Shown piece after piece: positions 1-5,381 of a stretch of 5,381 nt of DNA; positions within the stretch are counted from its first letter, which is position 1, and each line of letters starts with the position of its first letter. The stretch is taken from contig CAZDQC010000183.1 of assembly GCA_964507245.1 (NCBI GenBank), positions 1 to 5,381 of the forward strand, given 5' to 3'. Source of the DNA: GCA-2731375 sp964507245. GTDB taxonomy: Bacteria > Pseudomonadota > Alphaproteobacteria > GCA-2731375. The notes beneath the pieces are model-generated. The model was not told where the DNA came from. It did not search any database and worked only from the letters and a program-made list of their open reading frames with translations. A program made the position numbers and the translations under genes.

Positions 1-119
1 TGCGGCTGTTTGCTTCCGAGGTCATGCCCACCTTGCAGCGTGATACCTCATTCAAAATGCCCATTGATCAGCCCCAGATCAAGGAGCCGCAGGCCGAGGA
101 TATCTTTGTGCCGGCATGA
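1..119 (+). CDS. Probable LLM-class (luciferase-like) flavin-dependent oxidoreductase, C-terminal end only
   Basis: Partial gene entering from the left edge. The frame beginning with the codon at position 3 is open to TGA at 117-119 and gives 38 residues, starting RLFASEVMPTLQRD. A leucine/phenylalanine-rich stretch followed by S/A-E-V-M-P is the usual end of bacterial luciferase-like monooxygenases (F420- or FMNH2-dependent TIM barrels). Here it is followed by an extra polar, proline-rich tail of about 25 residues ending IFVPA. Such enzymes use reduced flavin and O2 to oxidise small organic molecules in the cytoplasm; the substrate cannot be told from this fragment. The stop lies 13 bases before the GTG of the DUF1028 gene on the same strand, so the two are probably cotranscribed. 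The reading frame is well supported by that spacing; the family call rests on one short motif and is moderate. Confidence 0.5.
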   Translation, partial: RLFASEVMPTLQRDTSFKMPIDQPQIKEPQAEDIFVPA

Positions 120-120
120 C

Positions 121-125
121 GGAAA
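121..125 (+). promoter_or_regulatory. Shine-Dalgarno site for the DUF1028 gene
   Basis: GGAAA lies seven bases before GTG 133 and just after the TGA of the upstream oxidoreductase. It supports the GTG as the true start rather than the earlier ATG at 10, which overlaps the upstream gene and gives a non-homologous arginine/proline-rich leader. Confidence 0.5.
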
Positions 126-132
126 CGCGTCA

Positions 133-895
133 GTGACCTTTTCCATAATTGGCTATTGTACTGAGACCAGCGCTGTTGGCGGGTCCATTTGCACCTCGAA
201 CATGGCTGTAGGGGCCGGTACATTCGTTTGGCCCACGGCCCCAGGGCGCCTTTCTATCTCAACACCGTACCGACCCGCGACTGGGCGACGGCGGCCTGAC
301 CATTCTGAAGGGAGGCGGTGACACAAAAGAAGCCCTGCAGGCGGTAGTGGACAGCGGGGCGGAGCTCGACTGGCGCCAGCTTGGTGCCCTTGACTGGCAT
401 GGAAATTTCTCCGTCTATCATGGCGAGAAAATCTATTCCGTTTTCGATCACTCCGCCGGGAGAAACTGTTTAGCACTAGGCAATATTCTGGGTAACGAGC
501 ATGCAGCAGAGGCTATGCGGGACGGTTTCGAAACCACGAAGGTTGCTCCTTTATCGGAGCGTATTTTGCTGGCTTTAGAAGCAGGCCAGAACGCGAGTGG
601 TGAGATCTATTTTCCCTTGCGATCCGCTGCCCTCAGGGTCACTTATGACGACGGTCTTGACCGGTGCGATCTGCGGGTTGACGATGGTGATGATCCAATT
701 ACGGCTCTCAGGCGCATCAAGGAAAATTACGCGACCTCGGAGGACTTACTTCAGAATTTGACTATAAATGCGGGTTCCGAACTCGTTGATCCTGGGCAAA
801 AGAAAGCCTCGCTTGATCGCATCGATGAGCGCGGACTAGCTCATGCTTTGCCCCCGCAACAAGCTATTATCACGGGCCGTGATCGAACGCATTAG
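133..895 (+). pseudogene. DUF1028 family protein (putative Ntn-type hydrolase), frameshifted
   Basis: Two overlapping frames encode one DUF1028 protein. The N-terminal part starts at GTG 133 with VTFSIIGYCTETSAVG and runs through TSNMAVGA. The rest lies in the +1 frame, from GAFLSQHRTDPRLGDGG (about 245 onward) through the RQLGALD, NILGNE and CDLRVDDGDDP segments to TAG at 893-895. Both halves match the order of conserved DUF1028 blocks. Removing one C from the CCCC run at 239-242 joins them with the expected spacing and gives about 253 residues, a normal family length. Uncorrected, the first frame stops at TGA 319-321. The start is supported by GGAAA at 121-125, seven bases upstream. DUF1028 proteins are predicted cytoplasmic N-terminal-nucleophile-like hydrolases of unknown substrate, often near catabolic genes. 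The rest of the frame looks well preserved, so this is a recent mutation or a sequence error. An ATG at 347 in the second frame is unlikely to be a true start because homology extends well upstream of it. Confidence 0.8.
869..883. terminator. Perfect hairpin at the convergent ends of the DUF1028 and amidase genes
   Basis: ATCACGGGCCGTGAT is a perfect inverted repeat: seven paired bases around one central base, or a six-base-pair stem with a three-base loop in RNA. It begins nine bases past the amidase stop on the - strand, where an intrinsic terminator stem would sit, and lies in the last codons of the DUF1028 gene. No clear T-run follows on either strand, so intrinsic termination is only possible. 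It could be an RNA 3'-end stabilising stem or chance. Confidence 0.3.
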
Positions 896-2250
896 ATCAA
901 AGCATCCTCTGCCGCCCGACCCAGCCGTAACACCATGCCTTCTCGATTGCCCAAGGCCATGAAGGAGAGGCCTACGGGTAATTGATCATCAGTCTGGCAA
1001 GGCACTGTGATGCCGCAGGTTTCCATGATGTTGCCCAGGCGTGTATTGCGGGTCATGGCCAAGTTGGCATCGTCGTATGCGGTTGGGTCGTCCTGTAGAT
1101 CGGCAATGGGTGGTGCTACACGAGGACATGTGGGGTGTACCACGGCGGCATAGCCAGCTACTCGCGTCCGGAATTGTGCGGCAATTTTTTTCAAACCGAT
1201 GTGTGCGGATTCGGCATCTATTGCCGTTAAATTTTTTGCCAGGTCAAATCGGGACCTTATCCCCCAATACATTTCGTCCCCTCGCTGATCCACTAACTCT
1301 CTCCATAATGCACTGGCCTCGGCCGAAATAATATTGCCGTGCCTTGCCACGAGTTCAAATGCCTCCGCAAATTCCGGTACAGGCCTTTCAACGATCTCCG
1401 CACCAACATCGCTTATTTTATCCAGAGCTTTGCCAATGGCGTTAGAGACTGCGGGTTCAAGATCATCAAACATAATGTCGGTGGGTTTCAATAGACGGAC
1501 CCCATGTAGACTGGTCCCTGTTAAATCGAACGGGCGAGATTCATTTAGAATTGAAAAAATGGCATTTGCGTCAGCGATGTCTCTGGTCAGGGGGCCGACG
1601 GTATCAAACGTTGGAGAGAGCGCAAGAATGCCGTCAAGGGGCAACAGCCCGATGGTGGTCTTTAGTCCGACGATGCCATTCAAGGCAGCTGGGATGCGGA
1701 CCGAACCGCCGGTATCACTACCAATTCCAGCGGCTGCTAGGCCATTGGTGACAGAGACTGCGGCGCCAGAGGAGGAACCACCCGGCACTCGTTCTTTTTC
1801 CTCATCGGCACCGTTTGCAGGAGTGCCCATAATTGGATTGATGCCAAGTCCGGAATAGGCAAATTCTGACAACGTCGTCTTCCCTAAACAGACCATGCCT
1901 GCCAAGGTTGCCCGTCGTAGCAACAGGGCATCCCGGTCCGGCACGCGGTCCTGTAATAACGCAGACCCGAATGTTGTTTCTGTTCCGGCTGTGTCCGTTA
2001 GGTCTTTCCATGACATGGGTACGCCGTCCAGAGGACTTTGACGCAGCCCAGCCTTAGCTCGGGCCGATGCCGCATGCGCCTCCGCCCGAGCTCGGTCCGC
2101 CGTGGCACGGATATATATTCGATGCCTTGGGTCCTTAGCGGCTATGCGGTCCAGAAAATATTCAGCTAAATCAACCGGATCGACCGATTGTTTTTGAATG
2201 GCGGCGCCCAATTCCAGAGCCGTCATCTGATGCCATGCCTTTTTGTTCAT
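892..2250 (-). CDS. Amidase signature (AS) family amidohydrolase
   Basis: Complete 452-residue protein of the amidase signature family, which hydrolyses carboxamides to acid plus ammonia or amine using a Ser-cisSer-Lys triad. The triad is visible: K82 in GVPMSWKDL, cis-Ser S159 in the PGGSSSG loop (156-162), and nucleophile S183 in GSDTGGSVRIPAA (177-189). The 24-residue gap between the two serines matches characterised members such as FAAH and malonamidase. There is no signal peptide or membrane segment, so it should be cytoplasmic; length is normal. Two starts are possible: ATG at 2250, or ATG at 2226 (residue 9, MTALELG), which fits the usual family N-terminus. Neither has a strong ribosome site. 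The stop overlaps the stop of the DUF1028 gene on the other strand. The specific substrate is unknown. A GatA (aminoacyl-tRNA amidotransferase) role is unlikely, as no gatB or gatC is adjacent. Neighbouring flavin oxygenase and DUF1028 genes hint at catabolism of an amide. Confidence 0.92.
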   Translation of the reverse strand: MNKKAWHQMTALELGAAIQKQSVDPVDLAEYFLDRIAAKDPRHRIYIRATADRARAEAHAASARAKAGLRQSPLDGVPMSWKDLTDTAGTETTFGSALLQDRVPDRDALLLRRATLAGMVCLGKTTLSEFAYSGLGINPIMGTPANGADEEKERVPGGSSSGAAVSVTNGLAAAGIGSDTGGSVRIPAALNGIVGLKTTIGLLPLDGILALSPTFDTVGPLTRDIADANAIFSILNESRPFDLTGTSLHGVRLLKPTDIMFDDLEPAVSNAIGKALDKISDVGAEIVERPVPEFAEAFELVARHGNIISAEASALWRELVDQRGDEMYWGIRSRFDLAKNLTAIDAESAHIGLKKIAAQFRTRVAGYAAVVHPTCPRVAPPIADLQDDPTAYDDANLAMTRNTRLGNIMETCGITVPCQTDDQLPVGLSFMALGNREGMVLRLGRAAEDALI

Positions 2251-2313
2251 GATCGTAATCTATCCCGCCAAAGTGTGCTGGACAACGCTACTACATGGCG
2301 CGACATTGACGAC
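2251..2313. promoter_or_regulatory. Divergent intergenic region with a candidate amidase promoter
   Basis: This 63-bp gap separates the divergently transcribed amidase and FAD monooxygenase genes. On the - strand, TTGTCC (2280-2285) and TAGATT (2257-2262) are spaced by 17 bases, each matching four of six positions of the sigma-70 boxes. Transcription from it would start almost at the ATG at 2250, which would favour translation from the ATG at 2226. No convincing promoter or Shine-Dalgarno was seen for the + strand gene. This is a weak consensus match only. Confidence 0.25.
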
Positions 2314-3528
2314 ATGGTTGATATTCAAACGGATGTCCTAATCGCCGGGGGTGGCTTGATCGGACTTGCCCAGGGACTAGCCCTATCGAGTGCGGGATTT
2401 CGGTCAGTGGTGGTTGAGCGGCAGGAAACAGATGCTCTGACGACAATGACCCATGATGGCCGCGTTTCCACAATTTCGTATGGTTCTGCCATGATGTTTG
2501 GACAAATTGGCGTTTGGGATTATATGGCAGATCACGCGGAACCAATCACCGAAATACGCGTCGCAGATAACGGCGCGCCGTTGTTCCTGCACTTTGACCA
2601 TAGGGAAGTAGGCGATCGGCCATTCGGATTTACAGTCGAAAACAGGTTCATTCGACAGGCATTGTATCGGGCCTTGTCACTCGCTGACGGAATCCAATTA
2701 ATTGCCCCTGCGGATTTGGTGAATGTTGATCGGGGTCAAAACAGAGCCCGGGCCAGGCTTGCCGACGGCCGGACGATTGAGGCAGCTCTTATAGTCGCCG
2801 CAGACGGGCGGGACTCTCCCTTGCGGGAAGCCGCCGGTATTAGGTGCCTGACTTGGAAATACGATCAGACCGCGATTGTTACAACCGTCAGTCATGACTT
2901 CAGTCACGGTGGCATTGCCTCGGAATTATTTCTTCGTTCCGGGCCTTTCGCTCTATTACCCATGCAAGGTAACCGCTCCGCTTTGATCTGGACGGAACGT
3001 AGCCGGGATGTTCCGGCTCTTCTCGCGCTGGATGAAGAGGCGTTCGATGCAGCGTTGATGGAGCGAGCGGGTGAACATTGGGGTCGGATTTGGTGTGATG
3101 CACCGCGTTGGAGTTATACATTAGGACTGCAGAACGCTGAACGCTACTTCGAAGACCGGCTGGTTTTGATTGGCGATGCGGCACACGGTATGCATCCTGT
3201 GGCTGGACAAGGACTGAACCTGGGTCTGCGTGACGTTGCGGCGTTAGCTGAGGTGTTGACTGATTGCGCCAGATTAGGTCTGGATCTGGGTGGTGGCGAG
3301 GGACTGCGGCGTTATCAACGGTGGCGGCGTTTTGACGCCTTGAAGATATTGGTAATGACCGACGGACTGGTTCGGTTGTTCTCTAACGATATTGCGCCAG
3401 TACGCCTGGCCAGAGTTTTGGGACTTGGGCTGGTAAATAGGGTTGGACCAGCAAAAAGATACTTTGAACGTCAAGCTGCCGCCACGGCCGGTGATTTGCC
3501 AAGGCTGATCCGAGGTCAGGCGTTATAG
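2314..3528 (+). CDS. UbiH/UbiF/COQ6-family FAD-dependent monooxygenase
   Basis: Complete 404-residue class A flavoprotein hydroxylase. The Rossmann dinucleotide motif is AGGGLIG (11-17), with ribose-binding E35 at the end of the second strand. The DG motif is VAADGRDSP (161-169), and the second FAD motif is GDAAHGMHPVAGQGLNLG (287-304). The segment DGRVSTISYGSAMMF (48-62) resembles the R-x-x-A-x-x-Y/S-x-S region typical of ubiquinone-biosynthesis hydroxylases. That points to UbiH/UbiI/UbiL/COQ6-type ring hydroxylation of a polyprenylphenol, using NAD(P)H and O2, at the inner membrane face. No other ubiquinone gene is nearby, and a catabolic aromatic hydroxylase is the alternative. ATG 2314 was chosen because it puts the Rossmann strand at the normal distance from the N-terminus; longer in-frame starts (ATG 2188, GTG 2275) would add a non-homologous leader, and the former overlaps the amidase gene. 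The Shine-Dalgarno is not obvious. Confidence 0.9.
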   Translation: MVDIQTDVLIAGGGLIGLAQGLALSSAGFRSVVVERQETDALTTMTHDGRVSTISYGSAMMFGQIGVWDYMADHAEPITEIRVADNGAPLFLHFDHREVGDRPFGFTVENRFIRQALYRALSLADGIQLIAPADLVNVDRGQNRARARLADGRTIEAALIVAADGRDSPLREAAGIRCLTWKYDQTAIVTTVSHDFSHGGIASELFLRSGPFALLPMQGNRSALIWTERSRDVPALLALDEEAFDAALMERAGEHWGRIWCDAPRWSYTLGLQNAERYFEDRLVLIGDAAHGMHPVAGQGLNLGLRDVAALAEVLTDCARLGLDLGGGEGLRRYQRWRRFDALKILVMTDGLVRLFSNDIAPVRLARVLGLGLVNRVGPAKRYFERQAAATAGDLPRLIRGQAL

Positions 3529-3546
3529 ACTTTGCGTTTGTGCTTC

Positions 3547-3586
3547 GCCATCAGGGGTGAGGTGGCTGCCTGACATTATTGATGGC
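3547..3586. repeat. Inverted repeat in the convergent spacer
   Basis: GCCATCA (3547-3553) and TGATGGC (3580-3586) are perfect seven-base inverted arms. A nested pair, TCAGG (3551-3555) and CCTGA (3569-3573), competes for part of the same bases. It begins 18 bases after the monooxygenase stop and is followed by the T-rich GGTTTATTTG (3594-3603), some bases away. It may help end monooxygenase transcription, but the fold is loose and the T-tract is not adjacent. Confidence 0.25.
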
Positions 3587-3619
3587 TATGATCGGTTTAT
3601 TTGAATTAGTAAAATCTTG

Positions 3620-3638
3620 AAATAACATGACGGTCATG
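3620..3638 (-). terminator. Candidate weak terminator after xthA
   Basis: CATGACGGTCATG (3626-3638) is a perfect 13-base inverted repeat. Read on the - strand it is a five-base-pair stem with a three-base loop followed directly by TTATTT (3625-3620), beginning 21 bases past the xthA stop. Position and order fit an intrinsic terminator, but the stem is short and only half GC. A small protein-binding palindrome is the other possibility. Confidence 0.3.
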
Positions 3639-3659
3639 CTCCGTGCTATCAGATGTATC

Positions 3660-4463
3660 TCATATCGACAATTCAGCAATGACCGGTGCATGGTCGGAAG
3701 CCAGCTTATAACCACGGGCTTTTTTGAATATCTCTACGTTGCGAAGACCATCGCGTAAGGCAGGCGTGACCCAGATATGATCCAATCGCCGGCCTTTGTC
3801 GGCTGCCTCCCAATCAGGTGATCGGTAACTCCACCACGTATAGATATTCTCAGTCTCGGGTATGAAATGGCGGATCACGTCGACCCAGTCGTGGGAAGAA
3901 TACCACGTATCCAAGTGTTCAACTTCGATCGGTGTGTGGCTAATGACGCGCAGCAACTGTTTGTGGTTCCAGACATCTGTTTCCAAGGGAGCGACGTTTA
4001 GATCGCCAACAAGGATAAAGCGATTTTTCCTTCTCTTGCGCCGTTTGAACCAAGCGGAAACCTCGGTCATGAAATCCAATTTATGTTTAAATTTGTCGTT
4101 GATCTGAACATCTGGCTTGTCACCTCCCGCCGGCACATAGAAATTGTGGAGCTCCACTCCCCCCGGCAAGGAGCAATAGACATGACGAGCCTGTTCAATG
4201 CCGCACCAGTCCCTGCGTGTAATTTTCTCAAGTGGAACTGATTTCTTCGAAAAAGTAGCCACACCGTGATAGGCCTTTTGGCCGTGCAAGGCATGATGCT
4301 CATATCCCTGGGCTGTAAACAATTCTAGGGGAAAAGATTCGTTGGTGACCTTGATTTCCTGTAGGCACAGGACATCGGGTTGGCGGTCTACGAGAAACTG
4401 TTGAAGGGTTTCGATGTGCGCCCTCACCGAATTTATATTCCATGTTGCAATGGAGATTTTCAC
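3660..4463 (-). CDS. xthA: Exodeoxyribonuclease III (AP endonuclease, EEP superfamily)
   Basis: Complete 267-residue ExoIII, the same length class as the E. coli enzyme (268). It cleaves DNA at abasic sites and has 3'-phosphatase and 3'-5' exonuclease activity in base-excision repair, with Mg2+ and in the cytoplasm. The catalytic set is intact: N9 in WNINSVR, E36 in CLQEIK, Y109 in NFYVPAGGD, D154 and N156 in GDLNVAP, D228 in RRLDHIW, and D257/H258 in SDHAPV. A basic run, KRRKRRKNR (140-148), precedes the GDLN strand and probably sits near DNA. The start is GTG at 4463: no other in-frame start gives the conserved KISIATWNIN N-terminus. It lies 12 bases after the stop of the FAH-family gene, so it is probably translated from a shared transcript. 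The alternative ExoIII-like paralogue assignment (ExoA/XthA type) does not change the function. Confidence 0.95.
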   Translation of the reverse strand: MKISIATWNINSVRAHIETLQQFLVDRQPDVLCLQEIKVTNESFPLELFTAQGYEHHALHGQKAYHGVATFSKKSVPLEKITRRDWCGIEQARHVYCSLPGGVELHNFYVPAGGDKPDVQINDKFKHKLDFMTEVSAWFKRRKRRKNRFILVGDLNVAPLETDVWNHKQLLRVISHTPIEVEHLDTWYSSHDWVDVIRHFIPETENIYTWWSYRSPDWEAADKGRRLDHIWVTPALRDGLRNVEIFKKARGYKLASDHAPVIAELSI

Positions 4464-4473
4464 GATTGCCAGA

Positions 4474-4477
4474 CCCT
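4474..4477 (-). promoter_or_regulatory. Weak Shine-Dalgarno for the xthA GTG start, overlapping the upstream stop
   Basis: On the - strand AGGG overlaps the TAG stop of the FAH-family gene (4476-4478) and lies ten bases before GTG 4463. A weak site plus a GTG start suggests modest translation of xthA, likely aided by ribosomes finishing the upstream gene. Confidence 0.35.
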
Positions 4478-5162
4478 AAGATTTGTAAGTGATAGTCAAT
4501 GTGGCGATGCCCTCAATACAACATTCCAGCCGGTCTCCTGGTACCACAGCGGCGACTCCGTGAGGCGTGCCTGTGAAAATAATGTCGCCAGCCTGTAATT
4601 CGAATAGACCAGACAAATAGGCAATGGTTTCAGACACACTCCAGATCATCTGATTGATATTGCCGTCTTGGCGGTTGGCACCATTAACGGATAGCGAGAT
4701 GCGGGCATTAGTGGGATGGCCGATGCTAGTCGCCGTGCGCAGTGCACCAATTGGTGCGGAATGATCAAACCCCTTGCCAGTATCCCAAGGCCGACCTCTT
4801 TCCTTAGCATCGCCCTGCAGGTCGCGCCGCGTCATATCAAGCCCCACGGTATAGCCAAAGACGCATTCCAAAGCTTTCTCTTCTGGTATGTTTGCGCCGC
4901 CTTTGTCTAGAGCGACCACCAACTCTATCTCGTGGTGCAGGTCCGCCGTAGCAGGTGGATAGGGAATGGTACTTCCATCTTCAGTTAAGGCATCTGCCGG
5001 TTTCATGAAAAAGAATGGGGGCTCTCGGTCCGGGTCATGACCCATCTCACGGGCGTGGGCTGCATAATTTCGGCCCACACAATAAATGCGGCGTACAGGA
5101 AAAGGATCGCCGTCTATAACAGGAACAAATGCCTGAGGTGGCGGGGTAATCGCAAAATCCAT
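4476..5162 (-). CDS. Fumarylacetoacetate hydrolase (FAH) family protein, FAHD1/fumarylpyruvate-hydrolase-like
   Basis: Complete 228-residue single-domain FAH-fold enzyme, the short FAHD1/NagK type rather than the longer two-domain FAH. Features in order: YCVGRNYAAHAREMG (27-41); FFMKPADAL (51-59); metal-ligand segment LHHEIELVVAL with E78 and E80; third ligand D109 in VGLDMTRRDLQ; GKGFDHSAP (129-137) with K130; and TGTPHGVAAVVPGD near the C-terminus. Such enzymes bind Mg2+ or Mn2+ and cleave C-C bonds of acylpyruvates (fumarylpyruvate to fumarate plus pyruvate in gentisate breakdown) or decarboxylate oxaloacetate. Sequence alone does not decide which. No gentisate dioxygenase or maleylpyruvate isomerase is in the window, so a general acylpyruvase/oxaloacetate-decarboxylase role is as likely. 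The start has a good Shine-Dalgarno, TGGAG, six bases upstream. It sits second in a tight run, 18 bases after an unknown gene and 12 before xthA. Confidence 0.9.
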   Translation of the reverse strand: MDFAITPPPQAFVPVIDGDPFPVRRIYCVGRNYAAHAREMGHDPDREPPFFFMKPADALTEDGSTIPYPPATADLHHEIELVVALDKGGANIPEEKALECVFGYTVGLDMTRRDLQGDAKERGRPWDTGKGFDHSAPIGALRTATSIGHPTNARISLSVNGANRQDGNINQMIWSVSETIAYLSGLFELQAGDIIFTGTPHGVAAVVPGDRLECCIEGIATLTITYKS

Positions 5163-5168
5163 GACGGA

Positions 5169-5173
5169 CTCCA
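5169..5173 (-). promoter_or_regulatory. Shine-Dalgarno site for the FAH-family gene
   Basis: On the - strand TGGAG lies six bases before ATG 5162, inside the 18-base gap after the upstream gene's stop. It is the clearest ribosome site in the window and fixes the start of this gene. Confidence 0.6.
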
Positions 5174-5180
5174 GAGATAT

Positions 5181-5381
5181 CTAAAAGATGTGAAAGCTAT
5201 TACCCACAACGCCGATGGGCCAACGTCCTAATTCAAAAAGCTTATATTTTAAGGCGAAAATCTGGTGCTCATCATTTTCATCTTCGGCGGCTAGCAACAA
5301 GCCAGCCTGATAAATAGATTGGGCGGCAGCACCGGCAATGGCACGTATCAAGGCTTCGTCCTCGACGTCTCCGGCTTCAAC
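5181..5381 (-). CDS. Unrecognised protein, C-terminal 66 residues
   Basis: Partial gene entering from the right edge. The - strand frame is open from 5381 to TAG at 5183-5181. Its first part is acidic and helical in character (VEAGDVEDEALIRAIAGAAA, then SIYQAGLLLAAEDENDEHQ). It is followed by FALKYKLFELGRWPIGVVGN and ends in a hydrophobic NSFHIF. I do not recognise a family. The acidic, alanine-rich stretch followed by a compact hydrophobic end looks like a folded soluble domain rather than a membrane anchor. The stop is 18 bases before the FAH-family ATG, with that gene's Shine-Dalgarno in the gap, which strongly suggests one operon with the FAH-family gene and xthA. The coding call rests on the open frame, plausible composition and this spacing; the bulk of the gene and its start lie outside the window. 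Confidence 0.6.
   Translation of the reverse strand, partial: VEAGDVEDEALIRAIAGAAAQSIYQAGLLLAAEDENDEHQIFALKYKLFELGRWPIGVVGNSFHIF

Noticed and set aside
206..245. Two separate one-base deletions in the DUF1028 gene instead of one insertion
   Set aside because: Two lesions could also restore the frame through a GARYIRLAHG-like reading, but that leaves one residue too many between the conserved GA blocks. A single extra C in 239-242 gives the expected spacing with one event.
153..476. - strand open frames opposite the DUF1028 gene
   Set aside because: Arginine- and proline-rich composition typical of shadow frames; the + strand frames carry the conserved DUF1028 blocks.
1334..1858. 174-residue + strand open frame inside the amidase gene
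   Set aside because: It is antisense to the catalytic core of a clear amidase, has a low-complexity proline/serine/alanine-rich composition and matches no family I know.
2188..2313. Longer N-terminus for the FAD monooxygenase (ATG 2188 or GTG 2275)
   Set aside because: The extra residues are not family-like, the longer form overlaps the amidase start, and ATG 2314 places the Rossmann motif at the usual distance from the N-terminus.
4067..4303. Second - strand frame within xthA as evidence for a frameshift or overlapping gene
   Set aside because: xthA is continuous with all catalytic residues present, so the second frame is a shadow.
1..5381. CRISPR array, insertion sequence, tRNA or phage/defence genes
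   Set aside because: No repeated spacer units, transposase motifs, terminal repeats, tRNA cloverleaf or defence-family proteins were seen on reading both strands.

Overview
The window looks like a chromosomal stretch from an alphaproteobacterium with moderate GC, possibly Rhodospirillales-like. This rests on the style of the ExoIII, UbiH-family and FAH-family proteins and on tight gene packing. It is an impression from protein sequence, since no rRNA or tRNA is present to place it. No mobile element, CRISPR array or phage gene was seen.

Left block (1-895, + strand): the C-terminal end of a probable luciferase-like flavin-dependent monooxygenase runs off the left edge. Thirteen bases later comes a DUF1028 gene (GTG start at 133, stop at 895). 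Its reading frame is broken once near residue 36, best explained by one extra C in the run at 239-242. It is either a fresh pseudogene or a sequencing or assembly error. The last codons carry a perfect GC-rich hairpin.

Middle block: a complete amidase-signature hydrolase lies on the - strand (892-2250). It meets the DUF1028 gene tail to tail with overlapping stop codons. It diverges across about 63 bp from a complete UbiH/COQ6-family FAD monooxygenase (2314-3528, +). The flavin oxygenase, DUF1028 protein and amidase could belong to breakdown of a nitrogen-containing compound, but the substrate cannot be read from the sequence. The UbiH-family enzyme may belong with them or may serve ubiquinone synthesis.

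Right block (3660-5381, - strand): a tight three-gene run, transcribed right to left. It consists of an unrecognised protein (only its last 66 residues are in the window), a FAHD1/fumarylpyruvate-hydrolase-like enzyme, and exodeoxyribonuclease III with a GTG start. Gaps are 18 and 12 bases, so they are probably cotranscribed. A 131-bp convergent spacer separates this run from the monooxygenase and holds short inverted repeats.

I found no convincing undescribed system. The most useful points are the DUF1028 frameshift, which is hidden if ORFs are called mechanically, the metabolic-hydrolase/DNA-repair operon, and the hairpin at the overlapping convergent gene ends.
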